A stretch of DNA of 60,000 bases, taken from the NCBI RefSeq assembly GCF_026151205.1, contig NC_087075.1, forward strand, positions 5,264,858 to 5,324,857, given 5' to 3'. The notes under the pieces were generated by a model that had not been told where the DNA came from, did not search any database, and worked only from the letters and a program-made list of their open reading frames with translations. This document shows positions 1 to 46,264 of this stretch, piece after piece; within the stretch, counting starts at the first letter, position 1, and every line of letters begins with the position of its first letter. The DNA comes from Bolinopsis microptera. Its lineage: Eukaryota > Ctenophora > Tentaculata > Lobata > Bolinopsidae. The translations under genes were made by a program, and so were the position numbers.

Positions 1-163
1 TGTTTAGAACATTTCATACTTCTCACATTGTCTCGTCATCTAAATTTTGATAAATACTTATATTTCTGTGATACGACAAAATATTAATTAATAAAAGTTC
101 CTTAATTCGTCAAGCTTTGGGGGCTTCTAACGTCTCTTTTAACAACGTTCAATCCTTGAAAAA

Positions 164-312
164 CAGGGACAAAAGGAAATCGCGGCATGTACGGAATCGC
201 GATTTTTCCCATTATTTGCGACAAATTTTATGTATAGTTTAATGTATAGCCTGTTAAATTTCGCGGTATCGCGATTTTTGGCCAAAATAATCGCAAAATC
301 CTTTTGTCCCTG
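164..312. mobile_element. 149-bp hAT-type MITE
   Basis: Both ends carry the inverted repeat CAGGGACAAAAGGA (left end as written, right end as its reverse complement). The element is bracketed by a perfect 8-bp direct repeat TTGAAAAA at 156-163 and 313-320. An 8-bp target duplication and a CAG-type terminus are typical of hAT transposons, and the length leaves no room for a transposase. The interior has repeated 'tcgcgattttt' tracts in opposite orientations. Confidence 0.8.
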
Positions 313-714
313 TTGAAAAAGAGCTTGATCCATATTCCCACTTATTTAATGTTGTGCTAAGCAGTGTGCTAAGCAGACAGCAGTGCAATTTAACTAATAT
401 AAAGAGTAATAAGTGGTGGCGTCAACTGCTCTGTTTGACAATAGCTAAGGAATTAAACAGGAATTCTCGATAGCTAATGAGCTAGCGAAAATGTTGTGCT
501 GGAAATTTCATGAGGCTGTAATTATGTTGTATAAAAGTTCATTTTCCACTCCTAAGTGTGGTACTGTGATGTGAACTGTTCATCTATTTGTCGGAGTTAT
601 GGGAATATATTTCAATACGAGAAAATTTACGAGAAAATAATACGTTAAATTTATTTTGCTGCTTCAATTCTCCTTTACAAATTATGTGTGTTTAAAGTAA
701 AAACGTCATTGCAG

Positions 715-3700
715 GTGTCACACATATGGTGCCCCAAGTGCTGCTGATGGGGTCTATATCTCATCAGGCGAGGATGGTATTGTCAAGTGTATTGCTAGGG
801 CCTCCAATCGGGGCAAATACCCTGTCATTGTAAGTGTATTGCTAGGGCCTCCAACAGGGGCAAATACCCTGTCATTGTAAGTGTATTGCTAGGGCCTCTA
901 ATAGGGGCAAGTACCCCGTTATTGTAAGTGTTAAATGCAGATTAATAAAAATATTGCTTTTAACAAGCACTGACTCTCATCAAACAACCCAACTCCAAGT
1001 TATTGTAACTGAAATGAAATAAAAACAACCGTTCTGCAGGCGATAGCATACTGTGGCACTAGAGCCACAGTTCCAGACCCCTGTACTCAAGATACAATAC
1101 ACTCAGTGGAGTACAGATACTCATCTGCTCACTCTCCCTCTGTTTCCTGTCCGGGAGGGTATTTCATGGAGAGCTGCATCTTTCATAGTCCTTGGACTCA
1201 GGTACGTCTGATGAAGCTTCATTTAAAAATATATATATTTCGTGTCATTCTTTGCTCTCTTGAGTGAGTCGATCATGATCGATTTCAGTGAGTGGAGACT
1301 CTCATTTTGTCCTCAGTAATCGAACAACACTTTTTAGCCTGTCTATAAAATTACGACTAACATCAGCTATATAGTTTGATTTAGAAGACATAGATGATAG
1401 AACAGTTTTAAATATTATTTCCGTGATCATCACAATTTAGTGAAATAGTGACTTTCACCATGCCATCTTCAGGACATGAACGACGCGGCCAGAGCACTTG
1501 TGAACAGTATCGGAAGTGTTGACGTAGATGATGATGGTTCCTGCCATATTGACAATTGTCTGAAGACAGAGAATGATAGAAACTTCTGCAAACTTACCGC
1601 TATTTGCGCCAAACTGACAGGGTAAGAAGCCCTCCAAACGTCGAGATATAATTACAAGTGACGGTTTCATAACAGTCTACCTACAATCAAATTTCTTAAC
1701 CAGTTTCATAACATTCAGTGTTAAAAATAATCCCAATTCTCCAGAGATGAGTACGTGAGGACTGCGTGTCCGACCTGTGAGCAAGTGAGGTGTCCGGGTG
1801 ATCAGGTGTGTAGCATTGTCCGGGATCTCCCAATGTGTCTGCCAAGGATTGTGGGCGGCTGTGAAACTGACAACTGTGGTGATGGTTAGTGAGTTTTATT
1901 GCACTATTTATATTCTCTCAGTGCTTTTTTGTTATTTCATACCCTCTCAGTGCTTTTTTTAATTAAAATGTATTGTAAAGTCCGTTCTTCTAAATTTTTG
2001 ATATTTTAGATCTCTTCCCCCTCCACAAGCCACTTTACACATAGCTGCTGTGTTGAAATTACACATTCTAAACCCCCCTCCCATCCTATTCTAGCTTACG
2101 TTAAAACTGCTACACACAGGAACTTGTGTAATGTGAAGAGGGGGTTCTAACAAATACAATATAATTATGTAAATTATATATTTTTGACTTTATGACATTA
2201 CTAGTGTAACCCGTACCCACGGCCGAGACTATCGCAGTTGAAATACAAAAGTATAAACCCGCCTATTATATTCGATGACACGCATTATATTGTCGTATGA
2301 AAGTATGAACTCTCTCTATAAATTATAGAGAGAGTATGATAGTCCAAACAGACCGCAAGCCCTAGTCCCGTAACTTTTACTGTTTTCTTAATTAAGCCGC
2401 TCGGAAATTTGCTTACAGATTTACTGGGATTATTAGAATTGATTGCTAGTAGTAGTATACTACAGTACTATATTATATCGAGTAAACTTTGATGGGCAAA
2501 TTTATTCCACTCCCTATTAATATAAGGCGTGTCGGTAAATTATTTTTTTATTTTTTTAAAGAAAATTTATAATTTGTTAACCGTCTGTTTCTTGACAGGA
2601 ACATGCGTAGAAGACGGACCAAACTACACGTGCGAGTGTTACTCAGGGTACAAGTTTAACGAGGAAACATGTTTGGATATAGACGAGTGTGCTGAATCGC
2701 CCTGTGGTAACGGAGGGTGTACCAACACCCTCGGCTCTTACACTTGTGATTGCAAGACTGGGTATTATGAAGACCAAGGAACGTGTAAGGATGATAACGA
2801 GTGTCTTGATGAACCTTGTTCTGATGCGGAGAGGTGCTCTAACATTGAAGGTTAGCGACAAAGTCTACATCACTCATTCTAATTTATCAATATTAGAGTC
2901 TTCCGCACAGTTTCTGTAAAAATTACCTGACGACTGATGACCGGGCTATTCAGGGAAATTGAGCGATTAGGTTTGGCCTCTATACGGCCACTATACGGCC
3001 TCTATACGGCCTCTATATGGCCTTTATACAGCCTCTATACGGCCACTATATTTCTAATCGCTAATTTTCCCGCTATTAAGTATTCATTATTCAACTTAAA
3101 AGTATGACAACAATTTTATTTACTTTATAACTATAAGACTCTATAATTAATAACTATAAGACTCTATATAAGACTCTATAGAAGACTCTATATGAGACTC
3201 TATATAAGACTCTATAGAAGACTCTATATGAGACTCTATATAAGACTCTATATGAGACTCTATATGAGACTCTATACAAGACTCTATATAAGACTCTATA
3301 GAAGACTCTATAGAAGACTCTATATAAGACTCTATAGAAGACTCTATATGAGACTCTATATAAGACTCTATATGAGACTCTATACAAGACTCTATATAAG
3401 ACTCTATATAAGACTCTACGTTCCAGGAAGCTATATTTGTGACTGTCTGGACACCTTCATCAGAGATCTCAAGTCTAGGGAGTGTGTCTGTTCTGACGGA
3501 TTCGGCGCTGTGGAAGGAGAATGTGTCGATATTAACGAGTGTGCTGGAGAATCACCCTGCGGAGAAAATGAGGCATGCTTCAACACGGCTGGAAACCACT
3601 ACTGTGAGTGTGATGAAGGGTTCGAGCGTGGAAAGAAGGGTGACTGCAAAGACTTCACTCCGACTGACTGTGAAGTGAAACCAAAGAACGACAACATCAA

Positions 3701-4667
3701 GACAATGGCTGGCAAGAGAGTTCAAGTTAGGCTGGTGGGAGAAGTTAAGAAGACGTGGAGGAAATTCGCTGACATCACCTGGTTAAAGAACAATGAACTC
3801 TGGGACCCACAAGGCGACGGAAAGGAGAAGTTCAATGGTTTCACTCTCAGGTTAGATGTTTATAAAACTACTGATTTTAATCATTATCTATGGTAATTCG
3901 TTAAAGATGGTCGTTCATCGAGACATAATCCCTTGCTGATATCTAATAAACGTGTGCACACATAACTTGAATAATAATCTTTCCAATTCAGTTTCTATAA
4001 ACACAATGTTTCTCAGAAACTTCCAAGCTGAGGACGCAGCAATCTACGTTGGTAACATCTTCATTGAAATGAGTGAAGAAGAGAACTACAAATGCTCTGT
4101 GTCCGTTACGATTTCACTTAAAGAAGGATCAGCTGCAATTGACATTGAAAATAGGGAAAACTTTGCAAGCACCCAGAAAATTGGAAAAGGCTTGGTGATC
4201 GTATGTGATGTTCAACTAACTAATGTTGATTTGGAAAATGCCAACAATCCCAACAATGTCAACTGGTACAAGGTTAATCAACAATCCGGAGAAGACACTA
4301 AAATTGAGGAAACGGATGCAGTGAAGATTAACAAGGCGAAGGGTATTTGATTTTGTATTTTCGTTTCGATTAGTAATAGTTCAACTGCAATCACGCGATT
4401 CAAAACGATATATTTATATATAATTAGACGCACAAATTTAATGTGGGTATATCTTCCTTTTTTTTGAAATAGAGAGTTGTCAGAATTTGTATCTAAAAAT
4501 TAACATCAGCTGGAATATGATTGTTAAAACTAAAAACACACTTTGTCGCAGGAACATACAGACTTTGGTTTAAGAGCCCCCAGCCTGATGATAGTGGAAC
4601 CTACAAGTGTGAATTCAACCAGGAAGGAGTGCAGGCTTCCACTGACGTTTCTATTGTTTGGGCGTAG
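715..4667 (+). CDS. Secreted Cys-rich / EGF / Ig-like protein (3' part of gene, 8 exons)
   Basis: Exons 715-829, 1040-1201, 1473-1621, 1745-1884, 2599-2850, 3427-3850, 4017-4342 and 4552-4667 (stop TAG) join in one open frame with GT-AG borders; the gene starts before the window. The first four exons encode a Cys-rich stretch (for example CPGGYFMESC and CPTCEQVRCPGDQVC) that loosely resembles the PCSK9-type C-terminal module, which is a weak match. Exons 5-6 encode EGF-like repeats with calcium-binding starts (DIDEC, DDNEC, DINEC). Exons 6-8 encode Ig-like sequence, with ADITWLKNNELW early, the AEDAAIYVG and PDDSGTYKCEF F-strand motifs, and a stop soon after. No transmembrane helix follows, so the product is probably extracellular, in matrix or adhesion. 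The AATAAA at about 4776 could serve polyadenylation. Confidence 0.82.
784..926 (+). repeat. 47-bp unit repeated three times across an exon end, copying the splice donor
   Basis: The end of the first visible exon and its donor (CATT|GTAAGT, GT at 830) are repeated twice more at exact 47-bp steps, giving further GTAAGT donors at 877 and 924. Copies differ by a few bases. Only the first donor keeps the frame into the exon at 1040, because 47 is not a multiple of three. Confidence 0.85.
2975..3049. repeat. 12-bp minisatellite (CTCTATACGGCC type), intronic
   Basis: About six imperfect 12-bp units with core CTCTATACGGCC lie in the intron between exons 5 and 6 of the EGF/Ig gene, just upstream of a second 12-bp array. 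Confidence 0.75.
3131..3419. repeat. 12-bp minisatellite (AGACTCTATATA type) abutting a splice acceptor
   Basis: About 23 units of AGACTCTATA followed by TA, GA, TG or CA end 7 bp before the acceptor (ttccag, exon at 3427). The unit has no stop in one plus frame, so it reads through into the EGF exon as an Arg-Leu-Tyr repeat. That N-terminal extension is an artefact of intron sequence. Confidence 0.9.
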
Positions 4668-5562
4668 ATTATGAGGTTGAATATTGCGTCTGATTGGCTG
4701 GGTATTATCACGTGACTGCTAATAGAATCAGAAATACTTTTAGAGTACAAATATGAGTAGGGGGTGCACGATAAAAATAAACTTGCTCGGATTTAAAAAT
4801 TTGTACCATTGTTTTCTAGAGACTGTGAGAATTTTCGCAATACCAAATTTGTTATACCTTTTTGAAAAAATCAGTGAGTTTCGCCTAGTATAGTTTCGCC
4901 TAGTATAGGTGCCATATTTGATGGTGCGCGGCTTTTGGAGCAAAATTAGCTGTAAAAAATTTTCGTTTCGATTAGTAATAGTTCAACTGCAATCACGCGA
5001 TTCAAAACGATATATTTATATATAATTAGACGCACAAATTTAATGTGGGTATATCTTCCTTTTTTTTGAAATAGAGAGTTGTCTGAATTTGTATCTAAAA
5101 ATTAACATCAGCTGGAATATGATTGTTAAAACTAAAAACACACTTTGTCGCAGGAACATACAGACTTTGGTTTAAGAGCCCCCAGCCTGATGATAGTGGA
5201 ACCTACAAGTGTGAATTCAACCAGGAAGGAGTGCAGGCTTCCACTGACGTTTCTATTGTTTGGGCGTAGATTATGAGGTTGAATATTGCGTCTGATTGGC
5301 TGGGTATTATCACGTGACTGCTAATAGAATCAGAAATACTTTTAGAGTACAAATATGAGTAGGGGGTGCACGATAAAAATAAACTTGCTCGGATTTAAAA
5401 ATTTGTACCATTGTTTTCTAGAGACTGTGAGAATTTTCGCAATACCAAATTTGTTATACCTTTTTGAAAAAATCAGTGAGTTTCGCCTAGTATAGTTTCG
5501 CCTAGTATAGGTGCCATATTTGATGGTGCGCGGCTTTTGGAGCAAAATTAGCTGTAAAAGTC
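4359..5562 (+). repeat. 602-bp tandem segmental duplication including the terminal Ig exon
   Basis: The sequence from 4359 repeats from 4961 with an exact 602-bp offset and almost no differences (for example GTTGTCAG versus GTTGTCTG). The unit holds the end of the last intron, the acceptor, the whole last coding exon (copy 2 at 5154-5269), the stop and the 3' flank. The near identity indicates a recent event. Either terminal exon could be spliced in and both would encode the same protein end. Confidence 0.9.
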
Positions 5563-5780
5563 GCGTAATTTGACCAAATTCGTTGATTTTTGTCGTGTTA
5601 TTCGGATATATCTTCAGTTCTAGTTCCTTGAATGAGATCATTCTGAAAATTGGCGACGACCTTCCAATAGGGCTTTCACAACTGTCCGAAAAATTTGGTA
5701 GCTATCAGAGTTGATATAGTGATCAAAATGGGGCAAAATACGCTGCTTTTAGCTGTAACATAATGTTTGATAGTTGGATA
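4757..5780. repeat. Dispersed repeat (GTAGGGGGTGCACGATAAAA family), two copies here
   Basis: A block starting GTAGGGGGTGCACGATAAAA follows each copy of the Ig terminal exon (starts 4758 and 5360). It occurs again at about 45862-46250 with moderate divergence. The 5360 copy extends to about 5780 and includes the TCGCGTAATTTGACC segment. The remainder of 5780-6395 is AT-rich with nothing recognisable. I see no coding capacity; it is an unclassified interspersed repeat. Confidence 0.7.
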
Positions 5781-6394
5781 TGCTTTAAATTTTTCGGACA
5801 CTTTCCTTGTAAGTCTATGAGTAAGTTTACCAATTTTTGTTGCAATCGGAGGTCGGAAAGGATACTCAATATCTATTTGTTTGAAGAAAATTGTGCTGGC
5901 CGAAATTAGCGCTAAAAAACCATCCTACAGTCGGCACGCGCGGCTCACTGTCGATGGCGCACTACCTAATATGAGCAAAGTCAAACTAATGGACTGGTAA
6001 GAAATGTTAGCATTGAAAATTTGTAGATAGATTTATTTCCAAAATTTCATTTGTCTGTATTACTATTAAAATTAAACACCATTTTTTTTGCATCATCATG
6101 TTGTTTTATTATCTGTTATCGTTTTCAGTAAACAAAAATCGGAAATACAAATCAAGTTCTTAAATTACTTTAATAATTTTGCAACCATGTTTTAGAGTTC
6201 TGAAAAATTAGGCTAGGCTTTCAAAAGATATAAATACATAATGAACGCAGTCACGAAGGTTCCCTCAAGTATCTTAAAGAAGCAAAATAATTTGAGAGTC
6301 CTGCTCACAACCAAAACACAAAAACAAAATCGCCATTCGCCATCATGGACAGGGGATTAGTTGCACCAAAAGCTAAATAACCACTACGTGAATT

Positions 6395-6608
6395 GTTGAC
6401 CATTGTTAATGGTCTGGCCCGGCGCGCGCTACTTCGTAGCTCTTGCCGTCGAGAAGAAAGCGGCGCGCGCTACTTCGAAGAAATTTAGACGAGTAACATC
6501 CGTCAACGTGAATCGGCCTTATCATACGTTGTTTGACCCGCTCCCACTGTATCGCAATAACCACTGGGAGACTTTGGGACCGGAAACTGATCCGGCACAA
6601 CTATACGT
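6395..6608. repeat. GC-rich dispersed repeat (CGCGCGCTACTTCG family)
   Basis: The segment with two copies of CGCGCGCTACTTCG around 6421-6480, followed by AGTAACATCCGTC, recurs at about 45483-45600. Composition is far more GC-rich than the surroundings. An open frame runs through it but shows no protein family and crosses the palindrome next door. Confidence 0.65.
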
Positions 6609-6831
6609 TGTATCACGTGGTGACCCCCACGGTCGCTTCACTACTGTAGAGTTTCGACGATACAGGGGGAGCCGCGCACTTCGTGCGCGGCGGGTCATAC
6701 AACGTATGACAAACTATACGGGAATGCGTTGTCATACGTTGTATGACCCGCCGCGCACGAAGTGCGCGGCTCCCCCTGTATCGTCGAAGATGCTATAGTG
6801 AAGCGACAGTGGGGGTCACCACGTGATACAA
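6609..6831. mobile_element. Short fold-back element with ~105-bp arms
   Basis: Arms 6609-6713 and 6729-6831 are imperfect reverse complements separated by about 15 bp. The outer ends are TTGTATCACGTGGTGACC and its complement. Each arm holds its own small hairpin (CCGCGCACTTCGTGCGCGG). A third, lone copy of an arm end sits at about 7015-7062. This looks like a non-autonomous fold-back or MITE; its target duplication is not clear. Confidence 0.7.
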
Positions 6832-7084
6832 GGAATGCGGCCAATAACCTTTTTCCAAGATATATCACTATCAGCAGATCTCGGCCTTGATATTTTATTT
6901 TTTACTTTTAGAACGACCCACATCCTCTCCATGCTTACCTGGGGACCTCAGGTTATTATATTTATGTTCATAATCATATTCCGCCGAATAGAGACTCGGC
7001 TCCCCTGTATTGTAGAAACTTTACCAAAGTGAAACGACCGTGGGGTCACGACGTGATACAACTATTTTACTATTTTACTTGTAA

Positions 7085-7640
7085 AACAAGCGCGTCACGC
7101 ATTGCTAGTCTATCCAAAGCCCTTGCGCTTGCAGTAGCGCGCGCCCGCCTCACTTGTGAAACAAGCGCGCCCGCAGTGGCGCGAAAGCACATGGTTAGGT
7201 GAACGTCACGCAATTCGCGTAGACTCGATCATAGCTACAAGCTATGTGGACCTTTACCGTTATTATAAATGATATTAGAATTTTTAAACGCAAATTAACA
7301 TTTGATTCACGATGCGATGTCAATCCTTTGCGATTTAACGGGTGATACTCGTAAAATATCTGTTCCATAACTCGGCACGCGTCCTGGTAGGTTGTAAACC
7401 TATAACTCGTCGATCTGCATACGAGAAGATGCGCGGCCCAGTAGTGCATCGCGCTACAAATATAAATTAACATTTAATTGATGATGTCAATTCTTCGCAG
7501 GTAGCTCAGCGAGGCCCAGTGCACAGTGGCGCATTTTACCAATTTTATGGTTGCGAGAAGCATTTATATTGAATGCGCGGCGCTGCCCGGTAACGCATCG
7601 CGCTACAAATTAACATTAACACATATTGATCAATGGACCT
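7085..7640. repeat. Dispersed repeat shared with 45.0-45.85 kb
   Basis: Blocks such as GCGCGAAAGCACATG and GTAACGCATCGCGCTACAA occur both here and at about 45060-45840, in the same order. The copies are diverged and lack a convincing coding frame. The unit travels with two other repeats also shared between about 5-7.6 kb and 45-46.3 kb, suggesting pieces of one larger element. Confidence 0.55.
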
Positions 7641-7984
7641 AAATTTGCGTGCAAAAATATGTCGGTTAAATCCAATGCACAATGTGTGTCATGGTCAATT
7701 TATAAATTCGCAACGTGGCGGGTACTTTTGAGTTCAAATAAAATGTTTGCGATCTTTGATTGAAAAACAAATTAAGTATTTGATTAAATATGGAAACCAT
7801 CTTGTGTGCAAAACTTTTTTCTAAAATATCTGCATGGCATCTGTCTTGACACTTTGACGGACCATATTTACAAAGAATATAATCATTTTGATGCTGGAAT
7901 TTTCAGCAATTTAATATAAATTCACATGCAAGCCTCTTGATTATATAATGCTATATTGTTACCTTTTTAAATGTTTAAGATGGA

Positions 7985-8232
7985 ATTCAGGAGGCAAGGG
8001 TGGGTGCGTAAACTTATTACGGTCTGCACTCTCCGATCCTGTATCAACCTTGACTCTTTTCGACGTACTTTTGTTAGAGGTATATATACCTTCTAGTCAC
8101 TTTCTTGCTACTCCAAGTCCCCTAAGATATCTGGTCTAAATATTGTGCTAGTTATAAAATATATTTTTGTCTGCTTTAATTGATATTAAATAAAATTGTT
8201 GTTTTCTTGAGATTGTTGTTTTCTTGGTAAAA
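7985..8232 (+). mobile_element. 3' end of a LINE-like element (5'-truncated)
   Basis: This block matches 51805-52066 over about 250 bp, including GGGTGCGTAAACTT, CTGCACTCTCCGATCCTGTA and CTCCAAGTCCCCTAAGATAT. It ends with short tandem units of ATTGTTGTTTTCTTG. A shared 3' end with short terminal repeats and variable 5' truncation is the usual signature of CR1/L2-like LINE copies. Confidence 0.55.
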
Positions 8233-10011
8233 TCTATTAATTCTAAAATCATCATATCCTATTAGACTGCTAGCTTTGTTGCTCAGTTAGGTACAGATTT
8301 AACTTCCATCCCAAAACACAGTCGATCTAGCTGGTTTGCCCTCCAGTATAAAAACGTTAGACCATATACTACCGGATTTTCTTCCATAGGAAAAGGAATT
8401 CGTGCAATTTTCTTTACAAACGAAAAATTTACCACAAGTTCGGATGGAAACCTACAAATTACATAATGGTATATAAGTTATCTGAAAAATGGAAAATTGA
8501 ACATTCTCATCTGGCACGCCAATGCCAATGCTCTCATCGGGAGAGAAGCGAGCAATAGACTAGCAAGCTAGGTAATGAACATTCATTCTTATTCATTTTC
8601 CACATTTTTACAATATTGATTGATAATCAAGGCTAAAATGTAATCAAGGCTAAATGTAAATTTCCAATTTCCGGCGCTTAGTCTGTCATTCCGCCCCAGC
8701 CTAGGGTCCCCAGGTAAAACAATATGAGACGCCTTGAAACTTGTAAACCTAGAAAACAACAACGGAACGAAATGTGAAATATATTGAGTCTGATCACCAA
8801 TTTATATAAATAAGTTATTTACTTACTTTTGCTTTTGACCACCCCATAGCTCCAATTCACAGCATGGGATTATGATAATGTGACTTTCCTAGAACTGTGG
8901 TTTGTTAGGATGCAATCGTTGCGTTGAGATTTATTGAGATTCATCTACTTTTACCTAAAGTTTTGGTGGTAAAAATCTACGCCATCTAGATTCTAACAAG
9001 AATTGTGCCCGTTGTTTCGCTTTGGCGGACGCTAGATTTCCATTCCACATTTACTATAAATTTAAGTATAACCTCCAATCAGCTCACTTCAATCTTCATG
9101 ATAATAATATTGATAAATTGAGCATAAAATACGGGAAACACTTGAAATTCAGTCCAATTGCCGTAGAACTTAACTTGCATCTGTAATTCAAGAAATTGTA
9201 AAAAGGTAAACTATACTTGTGTACACATCAATACACTACGCGTGTATAATGGTATACTTTTTAGTAACTGACCGAAAGTTCAAATTTCGCGTTGGATAAT
9301 TTAGTATGCTGACCTTGTTCTCAATCATTTTTTATTTTCGCGGCTCCTAAGTGAATGTTGCTTGATGCTGAACTTGGATAACCACCTCATTTACTTACAA
9401 AATCTCAGGGGAGTCTTGTACTGATAATTGGGAACAGATCAGCTTTAACAGAGCTGCTGACTCGTGCAGCTGAGTACTGGGCACCTAATCAGGTTCGTCT
9501 TTAGCTGATTAGTAATCAGCTAAAGACTAGATCCTGATACTGTTGACAGGGTGGATCGCATTATTTTCACACTCCTCTTGAATAAGTTAGAGCCTTGAAA
9601 TTTTGGGAGTCGATCCAGTTTTAGATTCTGAACACAATTTCAATTTAAATGGCTTAGCAGCAGCTCCATAAGCTCTTTAATAAATTCAATCAGGACCTAT
9701 CTAACAAAAATTAATAGACCAAATGAACTGGTTCCTGGTAAGTCCTGAAATTTTAAGTACAAATTCTGGAGCATCATCCCACACAACTTGATAATTTCAA
9801 ATCGTTAGTTTATATCTCAATCAATATAGTTTTATATTTCAATCAATATCTGAAACAATTTATCACAATTTCAGTAACTTGATCATGTATTTTTTGGAAC
9901 ACCCTTTATGTTCCAAACATACCAAGTTTAAATAATAGTTATCAAATATTTCAATAGATAAGATGGCAAACTAGAGGAGGGTCACTGTGATTACAGCTAG
10001 TTTGCGCAGCC
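8233..10011. other. Intergenic stretch, nothing firmly recognised
   Basis: AT-rich sequence between the LINE-like 3' end and the phosphatase gene. No ORF, RNA or long repeat stands out. The promoter and 5' UTR of the phosphatase gene presumably lie at its right end, but no diagnostic TATA or initiator element can be called. Confidence 0.5.
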
Positions 10012-10031
10012 ATGCTTTACCCACTACGAGG

Positions 10032-10035
<4 letters not shown>
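10012..10035 (+). promoter_or_regulatory. Upstream ORF overlapping the phosphatase start by ATGA
   Basis: An ATG at 10012 opens a 7-codon ORF (MLYPLRG) whose TGA stop at 10033-10035 overlaps the main start codon at 10032-10034. This termination-reinitiation layout can lower or gate translation of the main frame, provided the transcript begins upstream of 10012. Confidence 0.55.
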
Positions 10036-43798
<33,763 letters not shown>

Positions 43799-45050
43799 TC
43801 CAGGCGGGATTAATAGATATCATTAGGGGTGTGTTAGATTAGTTGACTTAATTAGTTACTTGATTAGTTGATTAGTTAATTAATTTGATTAACTTAGTGA
43901 GAATTCGATTATTAGACTGTTAGAGACGGAAATCAAATGATGAAACAGCTCGGACGTAATAATGTTGAGAATGTTTATTTATTTGATTTAAAATTTATTT
44001 TATTTAACGATTAACAGTTGGATAATATTTATTAATTACTTAATGTTTAACTTAAATCCTTGATTAAGATTATACCCGAAACGTGGCTACGTTATCGTGC
44101 GCGGAGATATATGTAGATTTTAGAATTGTAAATGTCCCATTTCAATTGTGTGCAAACGACCTGCCAAATTTTAATTTTAATTTTCAAGTCGAGTTGTTAA
44201 CTCTTTTTGACTAACAATGTTTTAATTTTCGGTTAGAATGAATATGATTGTTTTTTTTTGTGGCTGTAAACATTTGAAAACTTCCTTTAAATTTAAGCTT
44301 CGATTTTAGTATTTTAAACGTTAATTTATCCCAAAATTAACTTCTGCAAATTTTTAAATTTTACTTAATATTTGACCTCAATGTACATTTCTCCATGAAT
44401 GCTATGGAACTTATTATTTTAATTTAGATTTAGCATCAAATTAAATTATTTTGAAATGTTTAGATTTTAAAACTGTGTTGTAAAATTAAATTATTAACAT
44501 TCATCGTATTATGATACATAATGATGGCATCATAATCAACTGTAGTCGTCATCGAGCAGACAGCTTAATTTTTGTGGATTAATCTCAATTGTTACACAAT
44601 AGATCACGTGTTCAGAGTTTTGGTGTCACCATGACATTAACTTTGTCACGTGACTTTGTTCACCTTATTAATATCTCTAAGAACATCGGGAAGTACCACG
44701 CGGGCAGCAGTTTTGAGTTTAACCATGATAGTTTTAGCCAAATCTCATGATGTTCTTTTAAAATTGGCTTGAGCAACTCCAAACGCACCACCGCACTAAT
44801 TAAGACATTATTTAATTTAAGTTTGCTAGTTTTATTATTCGATTAATTTAGTCTTGGTAAGCTGTGTTGTGTTTTGAAGTTCGATTAATAATTTGCGTAG
44901 TATTTAAATTACTTATTAAAATGTGTTGTTCCAGTTACAAACCAAGATCAGTTGAGTTAGCATCCGATGTGCGGTGTTTTATTTCTTTTTTTAACAAACC
45001 ATTTTTATCTGACAACAATCAATTATGGACTAACCAATACCAACTTGCTC
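43799..45050. other. 3' flank of the phosphatase gene, nothing else recognised
   Basis: AT-rich sequence with no canonical AATAAA close to the stop; ATTAAA variants occur near 44443 and 44486. No ORF of interest. The 3' UTR presumably covers its left part. Confidence 0.45.
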
Positions 45051-45059
45051 TTACATCTT

Positions 45060-46250
45060 ACCAGAGCCCTTGCGCTTACTGTGGCGCGAAAGCACATGTG
45101 ACATGGTTAACTGGGTCGCGACGCGCATCCAAAAACTGGGCCGAGCTGCGAAGGATTGACATCGTCAATCAAGTATCAACTTGATTGACGATTTCAACCC
45201 ATCGAGATCGTTGCTAGCTCGACGATGCGAAGCGAAGCAAGAATGATAGTTTGCGCGTCTAAGCGGCGAAGTCCTCCAAGTATTAACATTCGTTAAATGA
45301 AATTCGCCTGCGTTAAATGAAATTCGCCTGCAAAAGGCTTTTACGTTTATAACTTGCCAAGACGCGCGTCTAGTTGATTGTTGAACCGGCCATGTGATCG
45401 ACGATCTCGAATTACTTATATGTTGCATATATTTTACAAATATCACTTGACGGATGTTACTCGTCTAAATTTCTTCGAAGTAGCGCATGACCATTGTTAA
45501 TGATTTGGCCCGGCGCGCGCTACTTCGTAGCAAGCATTTCGAGAAGAAAGCGGCGCGCGCTACTTCGAAGAAATTAAGACTAGTAACATCCGTCCAATGT
45601 CAAAGTAGCGCGCGCCGAGCTTTCTTCTCGAAATGAAGTGCACATGTTAATTGACGATGTCAACCCTTCCAGATCGTTGCTGATATCTGCGAATATTTAA
45701 CAAAGCAACTTAATTGACGATGTCAATTCATGGCAGCTCGGCGCGGCACAGTAGCGCATTTCGCCGATCTAGCCAGTGAGAAGCCTTATTAAGTGCGCTG
45801 CGCAGCACAGTAACGCATCGCGCTACAACAAAGCAACAATCTCGCGAAGTAAAAATAACAGTAGGGGGTGCACGATAAAAATAAATTTGCTCGGATTTAA
45901 AAAATTTTTGTACCACTGTTTTCTAGAAACTGTGAGAATTTTCACAATACCAAATTTGTTATACCTTTTTGGAAAAATTTATGAGTTTCGCCTAGGTGCC
46001 ATATTTGATGGTGCGCGGCTTTTGGAGCAAAATTAGCTGTAAATGGTAAAAGTCGCGTAATTTGACCAAATTCGTTGATTATGTCGTATTATTCGAAGAT
46101 ATCTTCAGTTCCTTTAATGAGATCATTCTGAAAATTGGCGACGACCTTCCAATAGGGCTTTCACAACTGTCCGAAAAATTTGGTGGATATCGGAGTTGAT
46201 ATAGTGCTCAAAATGGGGCAAAATACGCTGCTTTTATATATTATATATTA
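45060..46250. repeat. Composite of three dispersed repeats also found at 5-7.6 kb
   Basis: About 45060-45840 matches blocks of 7085-7640; about 45483-45600 matches 6395-6500 (CGCGCGCTACTTCG, AGTAACATCCGTC); about 45862-46250 matches 5360-5780 (GGGGGTGCACGATAAAAATA, TCGCGTAATTTGACC). Finding the same three modules clustered at both loci suggests fragments of one larger, unclassified element. Confidence 0.65.
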
Positions 46251-46264
46251 TATTAGCTGTGACA

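Noticed and set aside
3192-3426. Arg-Leu-Tyr repeat N-terminal extension of the EGF exon
   Set aside because: It is the intronic 12-bp array read through the acceptor at 3426; the true exon begins at 3427.
3992-4016. Earlier acceptor for the Ig exon (ATTCAG at 3991)
   Set aside because: With the phase of the preceding exon it leads to a stop after a few codons; the acceptor ending at 4016 keeps the frame.
6403-6798. 131-codon plus-strand ORF
   Set aside because: It runs through the GC-rich repeat and into the palindrome, with no recognisable domain.
9410-9498. Candidate exon upstream of the phosphatase (CTCAG...CAG|GTTCGT)
   Set aside because: Open in one frame, but its phase-0 end is incompatible with the exon at 10235, and the signal-peptide exon at 10032 explains the 5' end.
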